6,997 nt of DNA. Origin: Archaeoglobaceae archaeon. GTDB taxonomy: Archaea; Halobacteriota; Archaeoglobi; Archaeoglobales; Archaeoglobaceae. Shown here one piece after another: positions 1-5,412 of the stretch. Under the pieces are notes generated by a model that worked only from the letters and a program-made list of their open reading frames with translations, was not told where the DNA came from and searched no databases. The first letter of the stretch is position 1. Every line of letters starts with the position of its first letter. The stretch lies in assembly GCA_025059545.1 (NCBI GenBank), contig JANXDJ010000069.1, forward strand, positions 1 to 6,997. Direction: 5' to 3'. Made by a program: the position numbers and the translations under genes.

Positions 1-731
1 TCCCAATCAAAGGCAATATTTCGCTATTTGATACCTTAATTCTTGGTTCGATGTTCCTAATTTACGTCTATCTTGCAACGAAAGCTGAGCGTGAGGAATT
101 CAATGCAATTGGAGTGCCTGCTTATCTTTGCTGTTTTCCAACGAGAAAAAGAAGGGCTTCTGTTGTATTCCTACTTGTATTTTCCGCTTTTGTTATACTC
201 ATAAGCGTTGAAGCATTTGCAGAAGGTCTTGTCAAATCCGCAAAGATCTTTAGCATTGACGAGTTCTTAATGGTTCAGTGGATTGCTCCGCTTGCAAGCG
301 AATCCCCAGAGTTCATTGTAGCCATTTATTTTGTCAGAAAGCTACGCACAACCGCGAGCTTTAACACTCTTGTTTCCTCAAAAGTTAATCAATGGACCTT
401 GCTCGTTGGTTGTTTGGCTCTGGTCTACAGCATCTCCTTAACAAGTCCAAGCTCTCTACCATTAGACGACAGGCAAAAAGAAGAGTTTTTGCTCACTGCA
501 GCGCAGTCACTGCTTGGTGTTGCGATTATAATAAATTTGAGGCTAAATTTATTTGAAGCGTCAGCCCTTTTAGGTCTGTTCTTAGCTCAGTTTGTTTACC
601 AAAGTGTCGAAACACGGTATTTGCTAAGTCTTCTTTATATCTTGATTGCAGTTCCATCTTTATACATTCACAGACAAGAGATCGTCAAAAGCTACTGGTT
701 TGTTCTAAGGCTTGCAAGAAACAAGCGTTAA
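1..731 (+). CDS. Sodium/calcium exchanger-family antiporter, C-terminal part (5' end outside window)
   Basis: An open frame runs from base 3 with no stop back to the window edge, so the N-terminal half is missing; the ATG at 51 is internal. About 242 residues are visible. They are very hydrophobic, with roughly seven membrane segments. The diagnostic stretch is the second alpha repeat of the cation/Ca2+ exchanger superfamily: an 'APLASESPEF' block (about bases 280-314) with the conserved acidic residue of the ion site, followed after a short loop by 'SSKVNQWTLLVG', which takes the place of the usual GSNxxN motif. This 'LVSSKVNQW' form is, from memory, typical of a prokaryotic sodium:calcium antiporter subgroup. 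The product should sit in the cytoplasmic membrane and exchange Ca2+ or another cation for Na+ or H+; the real substrate is not readable from sequence. The next gene starts 42 bp downstream on the same strand, so read-through is possible, but a TATA-like box lies between them. Confidence 0.85.
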   Translation, partial: PIKGNISLFDTLILGSMFLIYVYLATKAEREEFNAIGVPAYLCCFPTRKRRASVVFLLVFSAFVILISVEAFAEGLVKSAKIFSIDEFLMVQWIAPLASESPEFIVAIYFVRKLRTTASFNTLVSSKVNQWTLLVGCLALVYSISLTSPSSLPLDDRQKEEFLLTAAQSLLGVAIIINLRLNLFEASALLGLFLAQFVYQSVETRYLLSLLYILIAVPSLYIHRQEIVKSYWFVLRLARNKR

Positions 732-733
732 GA

Positions 734-741
734 TTAAATAC
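734..741 (+). promoter_or_regulatory. Possible TATA box for sepF
   Basis: TTAAATAC follows the antiporter stop codon directly. Its centre would place a transcript start near 762-765, just before the sepF ATG and at the edge of the Shine-Dalgarno AAGGTGG (761-767). The fit is only fair, and sepF could instead be read through from the antiporter gene. Confidence 0.35.
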
Positions 742-773
742 TTTCTAACATTTTAATCTCAAGGTGGTCTCTC

Positions 774-1136
774 ATGGGGATACTCGAGAAGTTTAAGAGT
801 AAGGAGAAAGTTGTTGTAGATGATTACGAAGAGCTCGATTTAGGACAATATGAGGCGGAAATAAGTGAGAAGGCTTCAGTGCTGGTCAAAGTCGCAGAAG
901 TAACCGGTTTAAACGAAATACCGAGGATTAAGAAGGAGATTTATGACGGGAACATAATAGTAGCAGACATCGCTTTCGTTAGACACGACAAACTCACCCT
1001 TGATAGAATTCTTAAGGATCTCAAACAACTCGCAGAAGAAATTAACGGCGATATTGTTGGGCTAGGTGAGGAATACGTTCTTGTAACTCCTACGGGAATA
1101 AAGGTAGACAGAAGCAAGATCAGAGGAAGCAAATGA
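774..1136 (+). CDS. sepF: SepF, FtsZ membrane anchor (archaeal SepF / DUF552)
   Basis: This 120-residue protein matches archaeal SepF in length and plan. A short amphipathic N-terminus (residues 1-10, MGILEKFKSK) resembles the membrane-targeting helix. An acidic linker follows (about 15-32), then the compact alpha/beta SepF core (about 34-112). The core includes 'DGNIIVADIAF' and the C-terminal 'VTPTGIKVDRSKI', which I recognise from archaeal members. In archaea that divide with FtsZ, SepF binds the FtsZ tail, dimerises and anchors the ring to the membrane; this is known from Haloferax and Methanobrevibacter, and a crystal structure exists for an Archaeoglobus homologue. No ftsZ lies in the window. 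The start is supported by AAGGTGG at 761-767, six bases before ATG. The stop overlaps the ZPR1 start as ATGA (1133-1136), so the two genes are probably translationally coupled. Confidence 0.92.
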   Translation: MGILEKFKSKEKVVVDDYEELDLGQYEAEISEKASVLVKVAEVTGLNEIPRIKKEIYDGNIIVADIAFVRHDKLTLDRILKDLKQLAEEINGDIVGLGEEYVLVTPTGIKVDRSKIRGSK

Positions 1137-1711
1137 TCTCCTGCCCAATCTGTGGCAGAGAGCTTAGACTTTTTGTGGATACTTACGAGGTTCCCTTTTT
1201 TGAAAAAATTCTTCTTACTTCCGTTTCATGTGAATGCGGATTTAAACATGCGGATTCAATCGTTTTAGGCGAAAAAGAACCTACGAGATACAAGATAAAA
1301 GCAAATAGAGATAATCTATTTACAAAGTTAATACGTTCAACCTCGGGGACTATAAAGATTCCAGAACTTGGAGTTTCAATAGAACCCGGACCCGCAAGTC
1401 AGGCGTTTGTAACTAACCTTGAGGGAGTTCTCTGCAGAGTTGCAGACATAGTCAGAGTAGCGATGAAGTGGAATGAAGAAGATCCAGAGAAGGTAAAAAG
1501 ATGTGAATGGATCTTAGAGAAAATAGAGAACGTGGTAGAAGGCGAAGAAGAATTGACGATCATTCTCGAAGATCCCTTTGGCAACAGCTTAATCCTTTCA
1601 GATGAAAGTTTCAGGGAAAAGCTTTCTGAATGGGAAGCAAGAGAGTTAAAAACAGGCTTGACAGTTATTGAGCTAACAGGTTTCAGCGAGGAGGAGATTT
1701 CTCAGCTTTGA
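1133..1711 (+). CDS. ZPR1-family zinc-finger protein
   Basis: The 192-residue protein has the single-module architecture of archaeal ZPR1. A four-cysteine zinc finger comes first (C4, C7, C33, C35; CPIC near the N-terminus and CECGF about 26 residues later). A beta-rich domain follows with the family blocks 'IPELGVSIEPGPASQAF' (76-92), 'NLEGVL' (95-100) and 'LEDPFGNS' (145-152). Eukaryotic ZPR1 has two such modules, binds translation factor eEF1A and helps it fold; a similar role with archaeal EF1A is inference. The start ATG overlaps the sepF stop (ATGA), the usual sign of coupled translation, so ZPR1 is made from the sepF transcript. The last 29 bases overlap the 3' end of the opposing tatA gene. 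A short inverted repeat with a T-run, GAGTT-TTTCT-AACTC (1710-1724), sits on the stop codon and may help end transcription; that is weak. Confidence 0.92.
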   Translation: MISCPICGRELRLFVDTYEVPFFEKILLTSVSCECGFKHADSIVLGEKEPTRYKIKANRDNLFTKLIRSTSGTIKIPELGVSIEPGPASQAFVTNLEGVLCRVADIVRVAMKWNEEDPEKVKRCEWILEKIENVVEGEEELTIILEDPFGNSLILSDESFREKLSEWEARELKTGLTVIELTGFSEEEISQL

Positions 1712-1934
1712 GTTTTTCTAACTCTATTCCTAATTCTTTATATTTCTTTTCCATTTCTTCTTTAAGTTCCTCACTTGAGATCCCGTAGAGAACTTCAAGT
1801 TCTACGAGCCTTTTTGCTTTTTTGTATTCTGCATAGATCTTTCCAAGTTCTCTTGCAAATTCCGTAAGCTTCTCAGGACTCAGGATTATTAGTGCGATTA
1901 TTGCAATAAAGATGATCTCTTCAAATCCAAGCAT
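1683..1934 (-). CDS. tatA: TatA/TatB-type twin-arginine translocase subunit
   Basis: This 83-residue protein has the TatA/B layout: a very short N-terminus, one membrane helix (about 7-18, FIAIIALIIL), a hinge (S19-P20), then an amphipathic helix 'EKLTEFARELGKIYAEYKKA' (21-40) that is the family hallmark. A further charged helix follows (about 54-78). TatA-type subunits form the pore or membrane-weakening part of the pathway that exports folded proteins carrying twin-arginine signals. The usual Phe-Gly-Pro hinge is Leu-Ser-Pro here, and E5/E6 precede the membrane helix, so TatA and TatB-like roles cannot be separated. No tatC is in the window. The gene stands alone, diverges from hisC and overlaps ZPR1 tail-to-tail by 29 bp. 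No Shine-Dalgarno precedes the ATG, but a TATA box about 29 bp upstream suggests an essentially leaderless mRNA. Confidence 0.88.
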   Translation of the reverse strand: MLGFEEIIFIAIIALIILSPEKLTEFARELGKIYAEYKKAKRLVELEVLYGISSEELKEEMEKKYKELGIELEKLKAEKSPPR

Positions 1935-1941
1935 TGGAGAT

Positions 1942-1954
1942 CTTGAATTTCAAG
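1942..1954. repeat. Perfect 6-bp inverted repeat in the tatA promoter
   Basis: CTTGAA-T-TTCAAG lies between the tatA TATA box (1959-1968) and the tatA start codon (1934). A regulator bound here would block RNA polymerase entry. Repeats this short occur by chance, so an operator role is only a suggestion. Confidence 0.35.
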
Positions 1955-1958
1955 GTTT

Positions 1959-1968
1959 TATTATATTT
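1959..1968 (-). promoter_or_regulatory. TATA box of tatA
   Basis: Read on the - strand this is AAATATAATA, centred about 29 bp before the ATG at 1934. Archaeal transcription starts about 25 bp after the TATA centre, so the mRNA would begin a few bases before the start codon. Confidence 0.55.
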
Positions 1969-1975
1969 TCGACAA

Positions 1976-2011
1976 TGAGTTTTAGATTTTCAGAGGAAGC
2001 TGAGTTTTAGA
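1976..2011. repeat. 11-bp direct repeat between tatA and hisC
   Basis: TGAGTTTTAGA occurs exactly at 1976-1986 and 2001-2011, starts 25 bp apart, upstream of both the tatA and the hisC TATA boxes. The position suits an activator or shared regulator site; function is unproven. Confidence 0.5.
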
Positions 2012-2022
2012 GATGAAAAGTC

Positions 2023-2030
2023 TTTAAAAG
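2023..2030 (+). promoter_or_regulatory. TATA box of hisC (leaderless start)
   Basis: TTTAAAAG is preceded by a purine-rich BRE-like GATGAAAAG (2012-2020). Its centre is about 25 bp before the hisC ATG at 2052, so transcription should begin at the start codon, consistent with no convincing Shine-Dalgarno there. Confidence 0.6.
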
Positions 2031-2051
2031 GTTTCGAATCATGTTAAGATC

Positions 2052-3080
2052 ATGAGAAATGTTGTGAAGATCATAAACCCATATGATGCTGGTGTGTTTC
2101 CAGAGGGAGACGTTATATTCTTGAACTCCAATGAAAACCCATACGAACCAAGCGAAGAAGTTAAAAAAGCATATATCGAGTCCTTGGGTAGAATAAATAG
2201 GTATCCAGACGCCTCTTATCCGAAGCTAAAAAAAGCGATTTCCGATTATTTGGGAGTTGAGGTTGAAAATATTGCTATTGGATGTGGCTCTTCTGAACTG
2301 ATTTCTAGAGCATGCGAGATTTTGCTGGAGGAATTGGACAAAGTTGCAATTCCTATGCCCTCTTATTCTCTTTATCTAACCTATTCCATGCTCCAAAATT
2401 CTTCTCTTCTACTCCCTATCTATGACCGTTATTCCCTAACTCCCGACTTTTTTGAAGAAGAGAAGCCAAAACTTTCGATAATTTGCTCACCAAACAATCC
2501 AACTGGAAACACAGTGAAGAAAGAAACTGTAGAAAGAATTGCTGAAAACTCGAACTATGTGTTGATCGACGAAGCCTATGCGGAATTTACAAAGAAAAAC
2601 TTGCTCAATCTGGCGCATGAGTTTGATAATGTAATAATTTTGAGGAGCTTTTCTAAATTCTTTGGATTGGCGGGACTGCGGATAGGCTATGCGGTTGCGG
2701 AAAGGGAGATTGCGGAAGCACTGGAGAAAGTTAGACTGCCATTTGCAATTCCAACCCCTGGAGTTGCTACTGCTATTTCTGCAATAAAATCACTTGAATA
2801 CTACCTTGAATTGAGAAAAAAGATTATTGAAGAAAGGGAGAGAGTATATATGGAACTAAAGAAACTTGGATATGAAGTTTATCCCTCAGAGGCTAATTTT
2901 ATTCTTTTCAAAGCTGAAAAAGACATATTTGAGAAATTGCTGGATCATAGGATAGTAGTTAGAAATTTAGTCGGTTTAATGGGGCTCGAAGGCAATTTCA
3001 TCAGAATGAGTATAGGTAAGAAAGAGGAGAATGATAGAGTGCTCAAAGTCATATCAGAGTGTGGCAAAACCTCGGCATAG
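2052..3080 (+). CDS. hisC: Histidinol-phosphate aminotransferase
   Basis: The 342-residue protein is a fold-type I PLP aminotransferase of normal HisC length. In order: 'LNSNENPY' (24-31, substrate arm), 'RYPD' (50-53), 'GCGSSELI' (77-84, cofactor phosphate), 'PSYSLY' (103-108), 'SPNNPTGN' (146-153, with N149), 'DEAYAEF' (173-179; D173 pairs with the pyridine nitrogen, Y176 with the PLP oxygen), and 'RSFSKFFGLAGLRIGY' (198-213) with Schiff-base lysine K202 and R210. R318 near the end fits the carboxylate-binding arginine. It transfers an amino group from glutamate to imidazole-acetol phosphate, giving histidinol phosphate in histidine synthesis. No other his gene is nearby. A related aromatic aminotransferase is the main alternative, but the motif set fits HisC well. 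The start is set by the TATA box. The last 27 bases overlap the 3' end of priS. Confidence 0.9.
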   Translation: MRNVVKIINPYDAGVFPEGDVIFLNSNENPYEPSEEVKKAYIESLGRINRYPDASYPKLKKAISDYLGVEVENIAIGCGSSELISRACEILLEELDKVAIPMPSYSLYLTYSMLQNSSLLLPIYDRYSLTPDFFEEEKPKLSIICSPNNPTGNTVKKETVERIAENSNYVLIDEAYAEFTKKNLLNLAHEFDNVIILRSFSKFFGLAGLRIGYAVAEREIAEALEKVRLPFAIPTPGVATAISAIKSLEYYLELRKKIIEERERVYMELKKLGYEVYPSEANFILFKAEKDIFEKLLDHRIVVRNLVGLMGLEGNFIRMSIGKKEENDRVLKVISECGKTSA

Positions 3081-4007
3081 TAGATAAACACCAGCAAACT
3101 CAGGCAATTCCGCTATTTCGCCAGCATTTAGATCCAATTCTTTTCCCCCAATAGTCATTTTAACTCTCTTAATCACTCTAAGCTTCATTTTATCCTCTCC
3201 AAATGCTATAGCGTCTCTAAGAGGGTCGAAGGATTCAAGATCCTCAACTTTTACAACTTTAAGCCCAGTTTTTCCATGAAGAGTTCCGGGCATTCTTATT
3301 AATCTCTTAACATCTGCAGTTACTGGGGCATCTATGTGGATCCTGAATCTATCAAGTGTCTCTTCAGGCTTCTTAAGCGCTTTTAAAAGTTCTTTTCCCT
3401 CCAATTTTTTCCTTTGTTTTAAGTATGAGCCAACCCTCAATGCGACATTAGAATCCAATATTCTTTTCTTTTGGAGAATTGTTGGATTGTTAATTGTCAA
3501 ATAATCAACTATTTCTCTTCTCTCTGCAGATTCAAGCTTTAGAAACTCTTCTTCACAAACGTGAACGTGGTATCCACGCCCTCCTGTGAAGTAAATCTCT
3601 GCTTCTTTTATTCCGAAATCGAGCTTCAGCACTTGCAATAGCTTTTTTACTTCTTTTTTAGCAACTTCCAGAGCTTTTTCAACAGAATTTGTTTTCAGAG
3701 GCAAATGATCCGCATCGATGTCAAAGATTAGATCCGCCCCAAGCCACTCTTTTTCTTCCATCTTATCTTTTCCCGGATTTTTGTAGTATGCGGAAGAATA
3801 ATAAACGTGTGCTGGCACATTAGAGATCGCATAACTTCTGAAATCTTCTTCAGATGAAAAGGAAATGTGTCTGTGCATGAAAAAGTCTGGAAAAGCTTCG
3901 AATGGAACAAATGCAAACTCTCTTCGTTCAAATTGCTTAGGCATTTTTATTTTGGCTTTTTTGTAGTATTCTAAGAATTTTTTCATCAGAAACCGTTTCG
4001 CTTCCAT
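3054..4007 (-). CDS. priS: DNA primase small (catalytic) subunit PriS
   Basis: This is the catalytic subunit of the archaeal/eukaryotic primase, which with PriL makes the primers that start DNA synthesis. It reads 317 residues. Catalytic features: 'FDIDAD' (95-100) with metal ligands D96 and D98, 'TGGRGYHVHV' (141-150) with the nucleotide-binding SGGRG/H-type motif, and 'HIDAPVTADVKRLIRMPGTLHGKTG' split as 224-236 and 237-248. There D226 lines up with the third catalytic aspartate and H244 with the conserved triphosphate-binding histidine. Oddity: the protein has only two cysteines (C151, C311). The CxH...CxxC zinc knuckle that follows the DxD motif in Pyrococcus is absent; the same place reads LPLKTNSVEKALEVA. 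The ATG at 4007 overlaps the UPF0146 gene by 22 bp. A second candidate ATG at 3986 forms TGATG with the upstream stop and would give 310 residues. Either way the gene is cotranscribed with UPF0146. Confidence 0.93.
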   Translation of the reverse strand: MEAKRFLMKKFLEYYKKAKIKMPKQFERREFAFVPFEAFPDFFMHRHISFSSEEDFRSYAISNVPAHVYYSSAYYKNPGKDKMEEKEWLGADLIFDIDADHLPLKTNSVEKALEVAKKEVKKLLQVLKLDFGIKEAEIYFTGGRGYHVHVCEEEFLKLESAERREIVDYLTINNPTILQKKRILDSNVALRVGSYLKQRKKLEGKELLKALKKPEETLDRFRIHIDAPVTADVKRLIRMPGTLHGKTGLKVVKVEDLESFDPLRDAIAFGEDKMKLRVIKRVKMTIGGKELDLNAGEIAELPEFAGVYLLCRGFATL

Positions 4008-4360
4008 ATATAGAATCTCAGACCTTTGTAATTCACAAGCTCCCCGTCTGCGTAGTCTCCAAAAAGTGGTTTGATTATACAGTCTGCATTCAATTTATTG
4101 GCGAGCTCTCTAATACTTTTAAATAGTTCTGGAGGAGGTCTTATCGAGTATACGAGTTCTACACCTCTATATAGCTGTATTTGGGGATTTTGAACGTCGT
4201 CTATGAAAAAATCTGCCTTTGTTTGCACTTCTCTAATATCCGTAGCTATAACCTTCACACCTTTGGAAACCAAGTATTCTGCTATCGCATTGTAGTTTCC
4301 GATGCCTATTTCTGCGACCTTTTTGTATCTTTCCGCAATGAACTCTGCAAGCTGAAGCAT
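3986..4360 (-). CDS. UPF0146 family protein (methyltransferase-like Rossmann fold, function unknown)
   Basis: The 124-residue protein resembles archaeal UPF0146. A glycine-rich loop 'VAEIGIGNYNAIAEYL' (15-30) resembles SAM-binding motif I. 'VKVIATDI' (35-42) ends with an acidic residue where methyltransferases bind ribose. 'FFIDDVQNP' and 'VYSIRPPPELF' follow, and these are family signatures I recognise. It is shorter than a true methyltransferase and its activity is unknown. The frame stays open up to 4492, but that extension would be antisense to rimI and lacks family similarity. The ATG at 4360 fits family length and has a TATA box about 25 bp upstream, so I chose it. Its stop lies inside priS, and the overlap suggests coupled expression with primase. 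Confidence 0.82.
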   Translation of the reverse strand: MLQLAEFIAERYKKVAEIGIGNYNAIAEYLVSKGVKVIATDIREVQTKADFFIDDVQNPQIQLYRGVELVYSIRPPPELFKSIRELANKLNADCIIKPLFGDYADGELVNYKGLRFYIWKRNGF

Positions 4361-4364
4361 TATC

Positions 4365-4372
4365 TTAATATT
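4365..4372 (+). promoter_or_regulatory. TATA box of rimI
   Basis: TTAATATT is centred 26-27 bp before the GTG at 4395, predicting a leaderless mRNA. It lies in the gap between the divergent UPF0146 and rimI starts, beside the opposing promoter. Confidence 0.5.
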
Positions 4373-4380
4373 CTCTCCAG

Positions 4381-4390
4381 AAGTATAAGC
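4381..4390 (-). promoter_or_regulatory. TATA box of the UPF0146-priS unit
   Basis: On the - strand this is GCTTATACTT, about 25 bp before the ATG at 4360, so transcription should begin at or beside that codon. A GGAGAG sequence 12 bases before the ATG would be too distant and probably not transcribed. Confidence 0.5.
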
Positions 4391-4394
4391 TTTT

Positions 4395-4841
4395 GTGCAG
4401 GTGATAATTAGGGAATACTCAGTGAATGACTTCAAAGATGTCCTTGAAATAGATCGGGAAGCTTTCAATCCAAGAAACCCCTCTTTCGACATGTATGTTT
4501 ACTTAACTTATGGAAGCGACATTTTTGTGGCTGATATTGGTAAAAAGATCGTCGGATATGTTGTAACTATGGACTTAGACCAGCTTAGAGGGAAGATTGT
4601 GTCGCTTGCTGTCCGAAAAGAATTCAGAGGAAGTGGAATAGGAGAATACTTGATGAAGAGAGCGATTGAGAGACTTAAAGAGAAAGGAAAGAAAGAAATT
4701 GCTCTCGAAGTTCGTGTTTCAAATCAGATAGCTCAAAGACTTTATGAGAAATTGGGCTTTAAGATAGTTGAAACTATTCCAAGCTACTACAGCGACGGCG
4801 AGGACGCTTATTACATGGTGCTCAAGATCAATGAACAATGA
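4395..4841 (+). CDS. rimI: RimI-like protein N-acetyltransferase (GNAT family)
   Basis: The 148-residue protein is a single GNAT domain of RimI / archaeal N-terminal acetyltransferase type. The acetyl-CoA pyrophosphate loop is 'RKEFRGSGIGEYLM' (74-87), containing the R/Q-x-x-G-x-G pattern at R78-G81-G83. It follows 'IVSLAV' (68-73), whose backbone binds acetyl-CoA. The C-terminal half 'EVRVSNQIAQRLYEKLGF' (105-122), then 'VETIPSYYSDGEDAYYMVL' (126-144), is typical of RimI/Naa10-like enzymes; Y117 occupies the conserved catalytic-tyrosine position of many GNATs. Archaeal members acetylate protein N-termini cotranslationally and have broad specificity, so the ribosomal-S18 name is only nominal. 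The start is GTG at 4395; a second GTG at 4401 is possible, but the TATA position favours 4395. The gene converges on UPF0058, overlapping it by 14 bp. Confidence 0.88.
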   Translation: MQVIIREYSVNDFKDVLEIDREAFNPRNPSFDMYVYLTYGSDIFVADIGKKIVGYVVTMDLDQLRGKIVSLAVRKEFRGSGIGEYLMKRAIERLKEKGKKEIALEVRVSNQIAQRLYEKLGFKIVETIPSYYSDGEDAYYMVLKINEQ

Positions 4842-5103
4842 GCTTTGTGGTTTCGAAAGCTTCTCTCAATCTCGGATTCTGGGAAAGCCTCTCTGTATTG
4901 CTTGTTTTTAAAACCTCGGAAATCCCTCTACAAAGGAGCAAAACCGCCTTTTTATGGTCGGCTTTGCTTCGGTTTACCTGCACAGGATTTATTCCAAGAG
5001 CTTCGTAGGCTTTGAAGTGTCCGTTTGCCAAACCAGCATTCTCTAAAATCCTCTTAATGTTAAAGAGCACCAAGTGCAATACAAGCACTTCTTCCTTTTG
5101 CAT
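4828..5103 (-). CDS. UPF0058 family protein (function unknown)
   Basis: The 91-residue protein matches archaeal UPF0058, an uncharacterised, mostly helical family. The start 'MQKEEVLVLH' (1-10) is the recognisable N-terminal signature, usually MHKEEL...LH. The central 'NRSKADHKKAVLLL' (about 44-57) matches the family's HRSKxEHKxAIxxL block, with Asn replacing the usual His. H10, H29 and H50 are the remaining histidines; metal binding has been suggested for such families, but I cannot confirm it here. A GTG directly before the ATG (5106) could add one residue. I prefer ATG 5103 because a strong TATA box sits 26-27 bp upstream, which would make the mRNA leaderless. The last 14 bases overlap the end of rimI. 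Confidence 0.82.
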   Translation of the reverse strand: MQKEEVLVLHLVLFNIKRILENAGLANGHFKAYEALGINPVQVNRSKADHKKAVLLLCRGISEVLKTSNTERLSQNPRLREAFETTKLIVH

Positions 5104-5124
5104 CACTACTCATTGGAATGGTAT

Positions 5125-5134
5125 CTATAAAAAG
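5125..5134 (-). promoter_or_regulatory. TATA box of the UPF0058 gene
   Basis: On the - strand this is CTTTTTATAG with GAAAA just upstream as a possible BRE. Spacing to the ATG at 5103 is 26-27 bp, so transcription likely starts at the start codon. The remaining gap to 5205 is AT-rich with no other feature I can support. Confidence 0.6.
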
Positions 5135-5205
5135 TTTTCTCTCATCACTGAAAAATTTTTACATGTTTAATTCATTTACATAAGAATAAATCATTATTTT
5201 ATCTC

Positions 5206-5412
5206 TTAGCCTCCAGATATTACACGAATTACGGTTATCTCCCCATCCTCAGCGAACTCATCAATCGGTATTGGTCTCGAATTCTTAATCAGAACCACAG
5301 TTTCAGGATTTATTTTTAAATCTTCCAAAATTTCAAAGTATCTCTTTCTTCCCACGATTTCCAACTCTTCTTCTTTCTTTCCAAAGCCAATAAAAATAAA
5401 CTTGATTTTCAT
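5206..5412 (-). CDS. Ubiquitin-like sulfur carrier / protein modifier (MoaD/ThiS/SAMP family)
   Basis: The 68-residue protein has the beta-grasp pattern of MoaD/ThiS/Urm1 proteins: an opening strand 'MKIKFIFIGF' (1-10), a helix around 'YFEILEDLKINPETVVLI' (25-42), a strand-turn 'NSRPIPIDEF' (44-53), 'DGEITVIRVISGG' (56-68). It ends exactly in Gly-Gly, the residues activated by an E1-like enzyme. Such proteins carry sulfur as a thiocarboxylate for tRNA thiolation, molybdopterin or thiamine, and in archaea can also be joined to lysines of target proteins (SAMPylation). The 'PETVV...NSRPIPIDE' form resembles the SAMP2/Urm1-type more than classical MoaD, but which role applies cannot be settled. 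No E1/UbaA or MoaE gene is in the window. The start codon overlaps the stop of the preceding 51-codon gene as ATGA, implying coupled translation. Confidence 0.85.
   Translation of the reverse strand: MKIKFIFIGFGKKEEELEIVGRKRYFEILEDLKINPETVVLIKNSRPIPIDEFAEDGEITVIRVISGG

Noticed and set aside
51..53. ATG at 51 as the antiporter start
   Set aside because: The frame is open to the window edge and the residues before it continue a membrane segment, so the true start is upstream.
941..1132. 63-codon - strand frame inside sepF
   Set aside because: Antisense shadow of sepF; Ser/Leu-rich translation without motifs or start signals.
1399..1584. 61-codon - strand frame inside ZPR1
   Set aside because: Antisense shadow of a well-supported ZPR1 frame, low-complexity Ser/Thr-rich product.
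3728..3931. 67-codon - strand frame inside priS
   Set aside because: Out-of-frame shadow; priS motifs run through the same bases in the correct frame.
4181..4411. 76-codon + strand frame opposite UPF0146
   Set aside because: Antisense shadow with no recognisable family and no ribosome-binding site.
4361..4492. Open frame extending UPF0146 upstream by 44 codons
   Set aside because: It lies antisense to the rimI start, has no similarity to the family, and the TATA box at 4381-4390 would be inside it. The ATG at 4360 gives the normal family length.
5148..5164. AAAAATTTTT palindrome in the gap between the UPF0058 and ubiquitin-like genes
   Set aside because: Simple AT-rich sequence; a T-run ending the upstream transcript is possible but nothing distinguishes it from background.
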